DNA of 64,000 bases, from the NCBI GenBank assembly GCA_041860225.1, contig CP151794.1:1488001-1552000 (forward strand), given 5' to 3'. Source of the DNA: Magnimaribacter mokuoloeensis. GTDB taxonomy: Bacteria > Pseudomonadota > Gammaproteobacteria > Magnimaribacterales > Magnimaribacteraceae. This document shows positions 1 to 8,220 of this stretch, in pieces. The notes under the pieces were generated by a model. The model was not told the DNA's origin and did not search any database. It worked only from the letters and a program-made list of their open reading frames with translations. How positions within the stretch are numbered: position 1 is the stretch's first letter; each line of letters starts with the position of its first letter. The position numbers were made by a program, and so were the translations under genes.

Positions 1-109
1 AAGTTGATATACCTATAATCGCAAGAAGTAATTTTTCGCTAGCTATTGTTGTCCAGCTTAGACCCTTGTTCATTCCAGTATTTAGTAGTTCATTTATTTT
101 CTTTTTCAT
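1..109 (-). CDS. Partial small protein, N-terminal 36 residues only
   Basis: An open frame on the minus strand starts at ATG 109-107 and runs off the window edge. The visible 36 residues begin with a lysine-rich MKKKINELLN, and then a hydrophobic stretch (KLLLAIIGIST) begins near residue 26, as in a small membrane protein. It starts 12 bases after the acylase stop on the same strand, so the two are probably co-transcribed. I do not recognise the family, and too little is visible to assign a function. Confidence 0.4.
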   Translation of the reverse strand, partial: MKKKINELLNTGMNKGLSWTTIASEKLLLAIIGIST

Positions 110-121
110 TTTAAATTTCCA

Positions 122-2215
122 TTACGGCACCATATAAACTTTTGAGATATTACCTACTATATCGCTCTCATTGAAATAAGTAGGTTTATATTGTTCTTGA
201 ACATATAGGCTCACCTGATCATCATAATGCACTGAGCTTTTATCTTGAGTAGCACTTCCATATTGATGAATACTTTTTGAATCTTGTGTTCCATTTTTAT
301 CCCAACTCACATGTATGTAGAGCCCATCACCGCCTGAAGCTTTGAGATCTCCTTCCTCATCATTTCTCCCGTATATAGCTCTTAAGACATCTGGACCTCC
401 CTGCACTGCAGTCTTCTTGCCGCCTCTTACTATGAAATTTCTATCGGCCCATAAGGGGTCAACTTTCCCATAAGTTTCTGTTAATTCATTTACACATTCT
501 CTATATGAAATCTCAGGATCTTGGGGAATTCTTTGACCCTGTTCGGAAATCCATTCGCTCGAAAGTACACAGACACCAAGAGCTGCAGAAGTATTTTCAA
601 AATCGGTTGCCAGGTTCCATCTCTTGAGTACATCTATTCCATAATTAAGTTCTTTGGTTTCGAACTCTCTATCAAATAGGTTTGCAATATATTTGTAAGA
701 TCTAGACTGTTCTGAATATTGATTATCAAACTTAATAGCATCAAATTCCTTCTCCCCAATTTTTTTATACTGTGTGAAAAGTTCTATTGATCTATATGCC
801 CTATTAGTCATTCTAGTTTGTAATCCGAGAGTAGGAGAGTAGTCAGCAGGATTTAAATTATCATTTGCATCTGTAACTTTGAACGGATCTTGATTAGTGC
901 TAGCTATCCAACCGGAAGAGGGATTTCTAATTTGAGGAATTTCTTCAAAATTAACGTATTCATTCCATACTAGATCTGAACGAGTGCCATCAATTACATT
1001 TTTCCAATCTATTCCTTCCTTCCTGAGCGGAGAAGAGGAGTTATGAAGAAAAAATATATTATCCTTTCTGTCTGCGAAGACACCATTAAAAGAAATAATA
1101 GATCGCATCCTCATGGCATCTATCCATTCTTCAAGCGAGTTTGCTTTATTCATTGCAAACCACTGATTAACTTGCTTTATATCTTCCATACCGGAAAACT
1201 TTAACGCATAGTTTTTGTCTGCAACTTCGAGAACTGGTCCATGGACTGAATATTTAGCCTCTCTCTTAACAGTCCACTTAATTGGTCCAAATATTTTCAC
1301 TGGCAGGCTTATAGTTTCCTTTTTAAAGTCTACCCATTCACCGTCGAGAAAATATTGATTCTCATTTTCTGGATTTATCTCTAGTAAATAGCTATCGGAC
1401 AGATCTGGCTTATTGACAGTAAATCCCCATGCTATATTTTCGTTGAACCCAACAAAGATGAAGGGTGATCCTGGGAAAAGTCCTCCCATCATGTTCCAGC
1501 CCTCGTTACTCCTGACATGAGCTTCATACCACGCAAGAGGTCCCTCTAGTGGCTGATGAGAATTGATGATAATTCTTGTTGATTTATCTGAAGTCTTTTT
1601 CGAATTAACGGCTAATACGTTTGAGCCTGTAACGAATTGCTCATTTTTATATAAAGTAGTGTATTCCTCTTGTAAGTCTGCTTCCCTTTGAAGCTTTTCA
1701 ATGGAACTGACAACTCCTGAAAAAAATAAATTTTGTATTGCGAATCCTGCAACGATGTCTTTCTCTGTTACTGGAAAGAAATGATTAAAATCATTTTCTG
1801 GATTTTTAATCATCCAATAATTTATTCCAGAAGCATATGCTTCTATGATGTTACGAACATCTTCATCTACATCAGTTGAATAATTTGCATCTATTCGCTC
1901 TCTTATTTTAAGAACTTTAATTAAATAGTCTTGAACTGCCCCACTTGGACCATCCTTAAGACCCATCTGAGCTCTATAGAGGTACATATTTTCTGCTATG
2001 TTTTTAAAATCATCTTCTGCATGTGCATACGCTAATCCAAATGCAGCATCCGCATCAGTTTCTCCAAATACATGAGGCACGCCCCAGACATCTCTTGTAA
2101 TTTCTGCTTTATATGAGTTTGCTTTTTCTAAATAGAAATTTATTTCTTTCTTATCCAAGGACTGACAAGACACCAATAACAGACTTAATTTAAAAAGTAA
2201 TAAAACACGTAACAT
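122..2215 (-). CDS. Penicillin-acylase-family (Ntn hydrolase) lipoprotein
   Basis: A 697-residue amidohydrolase of the penicillin/acyl-homoserine-lactone acylase family, which is made as a precursor and cleaves itself before a nucleophilic N-terminal Ser. The start shows a short hydrophobic signal with lipobox LVSC at residues 14-17, so it is probably a lipoprotein. The family segment RDVWGVPHVFGETDADAAFG lies near 41-60, with AYAHAEDDF just after. The autocleavage site is TGSNVLAV, making Ser198 the likely nucleophile. Length fits the uncleaved precursor. The substrate could be an N-acyl-homoserine lactone, an N-acyl amino acid or another amide; the sequence does not decide. It is divergent from the PDZ protein gene at 2322. 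Confidence 0.85.
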   Translation of the reverse strand: MLRVLLLFKLSLLLVSCQSLDKKEINFYLEKANSYKAEITRDVWGVPHVFGETDADAAFGLAYAHAEDDFKNIAENMYLYRAQMGLKDGPSGAVQDYLIKVLKIRERIDANYSTDVDEDVRNIIEAYASGINYWMIKNPENDFNHFFPVTEKDIVAGFAIQNLFFSGVVSSIEKLQREADLQEEYTTLYKNEQFVTGSNVLAVNSKKTSDKSTRIIINSHQPLEGPLAWYEAHVRSNEGWNMMGGLFPGSPFIFVGFNENIAWGFTVNKPDLSDSYLLEINPENENQYFLDGEWVDFKKETISLPVKIFGPIKWTVKREAKYSVHGPVLEVADKNYALKFSGMEDIKQVNQWFAMNKANSLEEWIDAMRMRSIISFNGVFADRKDNIFFLHNSSSPLRKEGIDWKNVIDGTRSDLVWNEYVNFEEIPQIRNPSSGWIASTNQDPFKVTDANDNLNPADYSPTLGLQTRMTNRAYRSIELFTQYKKIGEKEFDAIKFDNQYSEQSRSYKYIANLFDREFETKELNYGIDVLKRWNLATDFENTSAALGVCVLSSEWISEQGQRIPQDPEISYRECVNELTETYGKVDPLWADRNFIVRGGKKTAVQGGPDVLRAIYGRNDEEGDLKASGGDGLYIHVSWDKNGTQDSKSIHQYGSATQDKSSVHYDDQVSLYVQEQYKPTYFNESDIVGNISKVYMVP

Positions 2216-2321
2216 ATTTTTTTATTTTATAGACAAAGACATCTGTATAACAAAGTTTCTTTAATACTTTTTTTAAATGGTTTGAGTTATATTTAAGTCT
2301 CATAAAAAAAGGAGATAAATT

Positions 2322-3059
2322 ATGAAAATAATACAGGTTGCACTTGTTGTAATTTCGTTATCATTCTTACCAAGTACTTTGTTTGCTGGAAATTCAACAA
2401 CTAATGAAGATACCGCAAAGGCTTGGATAGAAGCTGCTTATGCAGGGAAGCAAGAGATGATAGATTCTGTTAAAGCCAACATGGCAGAGAATGGTTTGAA
2501 TTATCCTGGAAGATTCGTTGGATTTGGATTTAATTGGAATCCACAACTAGGAGAGGGCAGAATGGTTGTGGAGAGAGTCATTAGTGATAGTCCAGCAGAA
2601 GGCATTCTTCAATCAGGAGATGAATTCATTTCGGTTGAAGGAGTAGAAGTCAATCAAAAAAATATAGATGAAGAAAAATTGGCATTCTCAGGACTTCCTG
2701 GAAAAAAAGTTAATGCAATTGTTTTAAGAGATGGAAAGGAAAAGTCTATTAGTGTTACTAGAGGAATTGTTAATTCTTCTAATACTAAAGAGCAGGTGCT
2801 AGAAAATCTTACCGAAGCCAATGAAGAAAACTGGACCACTATTGAATATAGAATAAATGAAGTTGCCTCCAATGATGAGGCCAATACTGTATATGTATGG
2901 CATTGGCACAGAAGTATGAATACAACATTTGATTTAGAATTTGAACAAAATGTTGTGACAAGATTCCTTTTCGATGATCAAGGAAAAGTCTTAGCTAGAG
3001 GAGATCTTTCAGAAGAAAGGTTGGTACAAAGTCAGCTAGGATTTTCTCTTACGCGATAA
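2322..3059 (+). CDS. Secreted PDZ-domain protein of unknown role
   Basis: A 245-residue exported protein. The first 22 residues form a Sec signal (hydrophobic core VALVVISLSFLPSTLFAG). One PDZ-like domain lies at about 65-150 (FVGFGFNW, then SDSPAEGILQSGDEFISVEG, then GLPGKKVNAIVLRDGK). The C-terminal 95 residues are unassigned and rich in Trp/His around VYVWHWHR. There is no protease catalytic domain, so it is not a DegP-type enzyme and more likely a binding or scaffold protein. A clear ribosome binding site (AAAGGAGAT) precedes the ATG, and a hairpin terminator follows the stop. Confidence 0.7.
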   Translation: MKIIQVALVVISLSFLPSTLFAGNSTTNEDTAKAWIEAAYAGKQEMIDSVKANMAENGLNYPGRFVGFGFNWNPQLGEGRMVVERVISDSPAEGILQSGDEFISVEGVEVNQKNIDEEKLAFSGLPGKKVNAIVLRDGKEKSISVTRGIVNSSNTKEQVLENLTEANEENWTTIEYRINEVASNDEANTVYVWHWHRSMNTTFDLEFEQNVVTRFLFDDQGKVLARGDLSEERLVQSQLGFSLTR

Positions 3060-3072
3060 TCAGTTAATAAAC

Positions 3073-3098
3073 ATGGCAGCTCTTTTCTGAGCTGCCAT
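3073..3098. terminator. Bidirectional intrinsic terminator
   Basis: A perfect 10-bp stem (ATGGCAGCTC, 3073-3082, with GAGCTGCCAT, 3089-3098) encloses a six-base loop, TTTTCT. Moderately T-rich sequence follows on both strands. It sits between the convergent PDZ gene and the SlyB-like gene and could end both transcripts. It is the only convincing intrinsic terminator seen between convergent genes in the window. Confidence 0.75.
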
Positions 3099-3112
3099 TT
3101 ACTTATCAATTC

Positions 3113-3577
3113 TTATTTGATTCCAGAGGGAGAGACTCTGGTTTTTCCTTTTGTCGAGATAACTTCGACTAAATCGCCTACAGAAAATATATAACTTCCA
3201 ACTTCCTGGACAACTGATATTGTTCTGCCATCGTCCATATTTATTGTTAGCTGAACCCCTTCAACTGCTCTAATGTTCTTAGATAAGTTTCCGCCAAGAG
3301 TTGCACCAATAGCTCCTCCAAGTACTGCCCCTATCTCTGATTCAGGTTTAGAGTCGCTTACTCCGCTTCCAGCAGCTGCACCAACCAAACCTCCTACAAT
3401 CGTCCCAGACTTTGTATCTCCTTCAATTTTAACTTGTTTCAGAGACACTATTTCTCCATATAAAACATTTGAGACTCTTTGAGCAGCATCTCGTTCAAAA
3501 GTATCAGGTTGAAGTGAAGAATTCGCACAACTAAGCAGCATTAAATTAAGCCACAAGACGGAAACAAAATTTTTCAT
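3113..3577 (-). CDS. SlyB/Pcp-like glycine-zipper outer-membrane lipoprotein
   Basis: A 154-residue lipoprotein. The signal ends in lipobox LLSC at about residue 17. The middle holds the glycine-zipper repeat typical of SlyB/Pcp/17-kDa antigen proteins (GTIVGGLVGAAAGSGV, then IGAVLGGAIGATLGGNL, about 59-98). This is followed by a small C-terminal beta domain (VQLTINMDDGRTISVVQ) like that of SlyB. Such proteins sit in the outer membrane and are thought to stabilise it. It is a single gene, upstream of nothing on its own strand and convergent with the PDZ gene. Confidence 0.85.
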   Translation of the reverse strand: MKNFVSVLWLNLMLLSCANSSLQPDTFERDAAQRVSNVLYGEIVSLKQVKIEGDTKSGTIVGGLVGAAAGSGVSDSKPESEIGAVLGGAIGATLGGNLSKNIRAVEGVQLTINMDDGRTISVVQEVGSYIFSVGDLVEVISTKGKTRVSPSGIK

Positions 3578-3623
3578 AGTTTTATTTTGACAAAATGAAT
3601 GCCTAAAAGTTCTAAAACCAACT

Positions 3624-4751
3624 TTAAAGGCTAGTAAATTTATCTAGATGAAAATCAGAATTCCCAAACTGAGAATCTATTACTAATAATCTTTTAAAAA
3701 AGTGTCCTATTCTCAGCTCTTCAGTTACTCCCATCCCTCCATGGAGTTGTACTGCACTTTCACCAACAAAAATACCTGATTTTCCAATTAGGTGCTTCAG
3801 TGCATGAACTGTTCTCTGTGCAAGAATTGGATCTTGAACCGTTTCCATTGTTGCCCTTAACAAAAGAGATTTACATTGTTCATATTCCATAAACATATCA
3901 ACCATACGATGTTGCAGAACCTGAAAGTCTGAAAGAGGGTGATCAAATTGTTCTCTTTGTTGTGTATATTCAACTGTATCTTTATAAAGAACCTCCATTG
4001 CACCAACAGCTTCGGCAGATAATGCAAGAATTGCATCATTTACAACAGCTTGAAGTATTGAAAAGCCTTTATCTTTTTCTCCGATTAAGTTATCGGAGGG
4101 TACTTCAACATCAGTAAATGTAATTTCTGAAGCTCTCAATCCATCTACTGTTGGAAAGTTTTCTCTCTCAATACCTTTAGAGGTTGCATCTACTAGAAAT
4201 AAAGAAATACCATCTTCATCTACTTGGCTTCCACTTGTTCTTGTTACTACAACAATCTTATCTGCAGATTCGGCATTCAATACCATGGATTTTTTCCCAT
4301 TGATGATGAAATTACTCCCATCTTCTCTTGCAGCTGTTGCAACATCTTCTATATCAAATCTGCTTTGTTCTTCAGCATATGCCAAAGTGACTTGGAGATT
4401 TCCCTCGATTAGATCTGGTAAGATGGATTCTTTAATTGCAGGACTTCCTCCTCTTTTTATAGCTCCACCGCCAAGGACTATATTCGCCAAGAAAGGCTCT
4501 AGAACAAGACCCTTACCAAATTGTTCCATCAACACAAGAGTATCAATTTGATTTCCGCCAAATCCTCCTTCTTCTTCGCTAAAGGCGAGACCTAACCAGC
4601 CCAGTTCAGCCATTGCGGTCCAATATTCCTGACTATAGCCAGGATCCTCAGAGCTTATCTTCACTCTGTTTGTAAGATCATAGTTTTCTTGAACAAAGCG
4701 CTCGACACTTTGCTGAATCATTTTTTGTTCTTCGGATAATTCAAAGTTCAT
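3624..4751 (-). CDS. Acyl-CoA dehydrogenase, probably non-catalytic partner subunit
   Basis: A 375-residue flavoprotein of the ACAD superfamily with the usual N-terminal helical, middle beta and C-terminal helical domains (MNFELSEEQK at the start; QREQFDHPLSDFQVLQHRM near 265; QLHGGMGVTEELRIGHFFKR near 340). At the helix-G position where isovaleryl-CoA-dehydrogenase-type enzymes carry the catalytic Glu-Arg, this protein has Asp239-Ala240 (VVNDAILAL). Its start overlaps the stop of the upstream ACAD by four bases (ATGA). Paired ACADs in which only one chain has the base are known as alpha2beta2 enzymes of steroid side-chain oxidation. The pairing here is inference. Confidence 0.88.
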   Translation of the reverse strand: MNFELSEEQKMIQQSVERFVQENYDLTNRVKISSEDPGYSQEYWTAMAELGWLGLAFSEEEGGFGGNQIDTLVLMEQFGKGLVLEPFLANIVLGGGAIKRGGSPAIKESILPDLIEGNLQVTLAYAEEQSRFDIEDVATAAREDGSNFIINGKKSMVLNAESADKIVVVTRTSGSQVDEDGISLFLVDATSKGIERENFPTVDGLRASEITFTDVEVPSDNLIGEKDKGFSILQAVVNDAILALSAEAVGAMEVLYKDTVEYTQQREQFDHPLSDFQVLQHRMVDMFMEYEQCKSLLLRATMETVQDPILAQRTVHALKHLIGKSGIFVGESAVQLHGGMGVTEELRIGHFFKRLLVIDSQFGNSDFHLDKFTSL

Positions 4752-5920
4752 TTTGATTTCCCTGTAGTAAGTCCAAGGACCTTCTTAGCCACAATATCTT
4801 TCTGTACTTCACTGGCACCACCATAAATGGTGAAGTAGCGACTATTCAGATAACCTGCTGTACCGCCCTTTGCAAATGAGGGGCCAACACCTTTATCGCC
4901 CCAAGCAGAAGCATAAATTCCGCTGGCTTCAACAGTTAACTTTTGTATTCGCTGCTTTATTTCAGTCCCTTTTAATTTAAGTATCGAAGATTCCGGACCA
5001 GGTTCTCCACCTGATGCAGCAGATGCCAAGCTTCTCAATTCTGTGAACTCTGTTGCTAATAAATCTATTTCAAGTTCACCAATTTTTGATTTGTAGCTTG
5101 CATCGTCCATTAAATTCCCGTTACCTCTTTGAACTGTTCTAGCCTTATCTTTTAGTTGTTCCAGCTCCACCAAAGATTTGGAAAGACCTGCAAGACCAGT
5201 TCTTTCATGCTCTAAAAGACCTTTGGCATAAGTCCATCCTTTACCTTCTTCTCCAATTCTATTTTCAACAGGTACCTTAACGTCTGTGAAATGAACAGTA
5301 TTAACAGTATGAGATCCACCTAATGTAATGATAGGTTTTACTTCTATACCTTCTTGTTTCATGGGAAAAAGTAGGAACGTAATCCCTTGTTGTTTAATTC
5401 CTGAATCATCAGTTCTTGTTAAGCAAAAAATCCAATCAGCCATATGTGCAAGCGTTGTCCATATTTTTGAGCCATTAACGGTATAGTATGTGCCGTCTTC
5501 AGATAATACTGCCTTAGTTTTCAGATTTGCTAAATCTGAACCAGCTCCGGGTTCCGAATACCCCTGACACCAGTTTACTTTTCTATCTCTTATATCAGGC
5601 AAGAATCTCTCTTGTTGTTCTTCACTACCATAATTCATAAGTATCGGAGCTAACATTCCTAACCCAAACGGAAGATCAAAGGGTAAATTTACTTGAGCTG
5701 TCTCTTGCTCCCAAATGTAATGTTGTGTTGGAGTCCATCCTGGACCACCAAATTTAGCTGGCCACTTTGGTACATCCCAGCCACCTTTTTCGCGAGCTTT
5801 TTTGAACCATCCTTCACGCCAAGCGAAGTAATCTTCACCTTGTTTAATTTTATTTTCTTCAAAAAAAGACCTAACTTCGTCCCTAAATTCTAGATCTTCA
5901 TTACTTAGATTTATGTCCAT
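4748..5920 (-). CDS. Acyl-CoA dehydrogenase, probable catalytic subunit of a pair
   Basis: A 390-residue ACAD. FAD/substrate segments are visible (WCQGYSEPGAGSDLANLKTK near 117-136; WTYAKGLLEHERTGLAG near 229-245; FTIYGGASEVQKDIVAKKV near the C-terminus). The position of the MCAD-type catalytic Glu is Gly (YGGAS), but helix G has Glu239-Arg240, matching the base of isovaleryl-CoA-dehydrogenase-type enzymes. It is the first gene of a two-gene operon with the ACAD at 3624-4751. The substrate is unknown; a branched or cyclic acyl-CoA would fit the family. It is divergent from the thioesterase at 6082 across a 161-base gap that should hold promoters for both. Confidence 0.9.
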   Translation of the reverse strand: MDINLSNEDLEFRDEVRSFFEENKIKQGEDYFAWREGWFKKAREKGGWDVPKWPAKFGGPGWTPTQHYIWEQETAQVNLPFDLPFGLGMLAPILMNYGSEEQQERFLPDIRDRKVNWCQGYSEPGAGSDLANLKTKAVLSEDGTYYTVNGSKIWTTLAHMADWIFCLTRTDDSGIKQQGITFLLFPMKQEGIEVKPIITLGGSHTVNTVHFTDVKVPVENRIGEEGKGWTYAKGLLEHERTGLAGLSKSLVELEQLKDKARTVQRGNGNLMDDASYKSKIGELEIDLLATEFTELRSLASAASGGEPGPESSILKLKGTEIKQRIQKLTVEASGIYASAWGDKGVGPSFAKGGTAGYLNSRYFTIYGGASEVQKDIVAKKVLGLTTGKSK

Positions 5921-6081
5921 ATTTATTTCTTTGAATTTGTTGAAATTAGCGTAAATACTAATGTTTTTCAGACATCAAAGCTAGGAAAAATATGTAAAGA
6001 GTAGCTTTATATTGATCAGACTAATGATAATTTTCTTAGTGGATTCAGTTTTCTCCTTTTTAATATTAAGATAGTTTCATC

Positions 6082-6489
6082 ATGGAAGAAAAATTGAAGA
6101 AATTTAGTGAAGAATTCTTTGGGAAATCAATGAAGTTTCTTCATCTTGAGTTTGTCTCTGCTGAAAATGAAATTTTTACCTTCTCATGTGAGTTCAATGA
6201 GCATTGCGAAAATCCCATGGGTTTTGTGCAAGGAGGAATGATAACAACTGCTTTAGATGACGCCACGTCTGCAGCTATGATTTCCGGTTATCAAGAAAAG
6301 AAAGCTCCAATGACAACTGATTTGCATGTACTATTTCATAGACCGCTTCCTGTAGGAAAAGCTATTATGGAAGTAAAGATAATTAAACTGGGTTCTAGAA
6401 GTGCTACTTCGGAAGGAAGAATGTTTAATTTGGATAAAAAGCTTGTTGCTACTTTAATGCATACGGCTCAACCAGTGGATATTAGCTAA
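6082..6489 (+). CDS. Hotdog-fold thioesterase (PaaI-like)
   Basis: A 135-residue single hotdog domain. The motif MGFVQGGMITTALDDATSAA (about 46-65) is the PaaI/4HBT-II helix-and-loop that carries the catalytic acidic residue (here DD). It probably hydrolyses an acyl-CoA to free acid and CoA in the cytoplasm. It lies 11 bases upstream of an SDR gene on the same strand and is divergent from the ACAD pair, so a shared CoA-linked degradation route is plausible. The start has no obvious Shine-Dalgarno; a -10-like TAAGAT lies at 6067-6072. Confidence 0.85.
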   Translation: MEEKLKKFSEEFFGKSMKFLHLEFVSAENEIFTFSCEFNEHCENPMGFVQGGMITTALDDATSAAMISGYQEKKAPMTTDLHVLFHRPLPVGKAIMEVKIIKLGSRSATSEGRMFNLDKKLVATLMHTAQPVDIS

Positions 6490-6500
6490 AGGAGAATATT

Positions 6501-7286
6501 ATGAAACCAGTTTGTTTAGTATTCGGCGCAGGAGCTGGAATAGGAGGAACAGTAGCCTCTAAATTTGCAAGCGAAGGTTATCATTCGTTCTTATGCAGAA
6601 GGTCTGATCAAGAAGGGTTAGATAAATTGATTGGTGATATTGAAAAGGCCGGAGGTTCTGCTTCTGGTCAGCTTTTAAATGCCATAGAGGAGAATGCAAT
6701 TGAAGAGGTTATAAGCAAAGTTGAGTCTGAAGTCGGCCCAATAGAAGTAGTGGTTTATAACCTAGGCGCACAAACAGGTATGAAGCTTCTTAGTCAAACT
6801 ACATATAAAGAATTTGAGTGGGGTTGGAAAATGGCAAGTTTTGGCCTTTTCAGAGTCGCTAAAGTTCTTTGCCCGATAATGGTAGAAAGGGGTAAAGGGA
6901 CTATTCTTGTGACTTCCGCTACAGCAGCTATGCGAGGTAACGCTACTCAGCACTCTCACGCTGCAGCCATGGCAGGAAGGAGAATGCTCTGCCAGTCCTT
7001 AAATGCCGAGTTCTCTTCTAAAGGAATTCATGTTGCCCATATAGTCGTAGATGGGGCTGTAGATGCACCAGACACTCTCGGCAAGATGTTAGGTCCGAAA
7101 ATGTATCAGCAGCTCAGAGAAACGAAAGGAATGGAACATGACGGGTTGTTATTGCCTAAGGAAATTGCTGAGACTTATTTTCATTTAGCTCAACAACATC
7201 GATCAGCTTGGACACACGAGCTCGATTTACGAGCTTTCAGTGATTTAGCCTGGTGGAATCATGCTACTATGCTGGATGATGATTGA
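6501..7286 (+). CDS. SDR-family protein lacking the Tyr-Lys catalytic pair
   Basis: A 261-residue Rossmann-fold protein. The cofactor loop is GAGAGIG (residues 10-16) and the central motif is YNLG in place of NNAG. A Ser is present at about 139 (VTSATA). Where the YxxxK pair should be, the sequence reads HAAAM (His153, Met157), so both catalytic residues are replaced. The flanks (CQSLNAEF, GIHVAHIVVDG) fit a subfamily often labelled SDR oxidoreductase. It may bind NAD(P) without classical chemistry, or use other residues. It has a good ribosome binding site (AAGGAG), and its last 20 bases overlap the convergent oxygenase gene. Confidence 0.8.
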   Translation: MKPVCLVFGAGAGIGGTVASKFASEGYHSFLCRRSDQEGLDKLIGDIEKAGGSASGQLLNAIEENAIEEVISKVESEVGPIEVVVYNLGAQTGMKLLSQTTYKEFEWGWKMASFGLFRVAKVLCPIMVERGKGTILVTSATAAMRGNATQHSHAAAMAGRRMLCQSLNAEFSSKGIHVAHIVVDGAVDAPDTLGKMLGPKMYQQLRETKGMEHDGLLLPKEIAETYFHLAQQHRSAWTHELDLRAFSDLAWWNHATMLDDD

Positions 7287-8220
7287 TCTTAAAGTTTGAT
7301 ATTTGTATATCGTCCTGTCCTAAATCTTTATAGTTATCATCTATACGTCCTTGGATATATTCTTTCCAAGTAAATGCTCGATAGTGCGGCTTTGCAGCAG
7401 AAATTATTGATAAGGGTTCAATGATTGAATCACTAGTTGGATTATAAAAGAAAGGCGTGCTGTATCTGGGTTCAGATGTCCTCTTCGATACTCTATGAAT
7501 AGCGGCTACATAATTATCATTTGTCCAGACTTGCATAGCGTCACCCAGATTAACTACTATTGAGTCTTTCTCAGGAGTAATATCTATCCATCCAAATTCT
7601 TTTGATTTTGCTTGCAATCCTCCTGTCATATCCTGAAGCAATAATGTCAGTATGCCCGGATCTGTATGATGATGTAGGGCCATATCACCCAATCCATTAA
7701 CTTCATTTTTTTCTAATAAAGAAAGAGGATCATCTACAGGATAGAAATTTAGTCTGGCATTGCTTGTTTTAGAGTCACCAAATATCAAGTCATTTTTAGA
7801 TATACCTAAACAGAGTAGAATTAAATCTAAGGTCTCTTTCGCAACTTCAGAGGATTTTTTAAAGAAGCTTTCCATTGTTTCTCTAAAAAGAGGTGCATCT
7901 GGCCATTGATTGATATCTTTCTCTGATCGAGTTTCCATGAAGTCAAAAACTTCCTTTAGATCTCTCTTTTGTTTCGTAAGCTCTCTATCGTAGAAACCAA
8001 GAGGAATTTCCTCAGATCTTAATAACTTAAGTTTATCTTCTCTTTGTTGGGCAAAGAACCATTTCGACATGGACCACATATTGTTTATTTCATCTTGCAT
8101 TCCATGATTTTTTAAGAGAAAAAACCCATGATCTCTGCATGCAGAGTCTAGCAATCTAAGTTGATCTTTATCCTTCGAAGCTTCTTGGAGATCTATAAGA
8201 GGAACATTAGGCTTCGACAT
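7267..8220 (-). CDS. 2-oxoglutarate/Fe(II) oxygenase, isopenicillin-N-synthase-like
   Basis: A 317-residue enzyme when started at ATG 8220; a start at 8247 is open but would extend further into the amidase gene. The N-terminal DIOX_N domain (VPLIDLQEA, then ACRDHGFFLLKNHG) is followed by the jelly-roll core. Iron ligands are His185-x-Asp187 (HHHTDPG) and His242 (AAIHRVSKR). The 2-oxoglutarate clamp is Arg252-x-Ser254 (PRYSTPFFYNP). The family hydroxylates or oxidatively closes small molecules; the substrate here is unknown. It overlaps the upstream amidase by 14 bases, suggesting coupled translation and a joint pathway. Confidence 0.88.
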   Translation of the reverse strand: MSKPNVPLIDLQEASKDKDQLRLLDSACRDHGFFLLKNHGMQDEINNMWSMSKWFFAQQREDKLKLLRSEEIPLGFYDRELTKQKRDLKEVFDFMETRSEKDINQWPDAPLFRETMESFFKKSSEVAKETLDLILLCLGISKNDLIFGDSKTSNARLNFYPVDDPLSLLEKNEVNGLGDMALHHHTDPGILTLLLQDMTGGLQAKSKEFGWIDITPEKDSIVVNLGDAMQVWTNDNYVAAIHRVSKRTSEPRYSTPFFYNPTSDSIIEPLSIISAAKPHYRAFTWKEYIQGRIDDNYKDLGQDDIQISNFKINHHPA

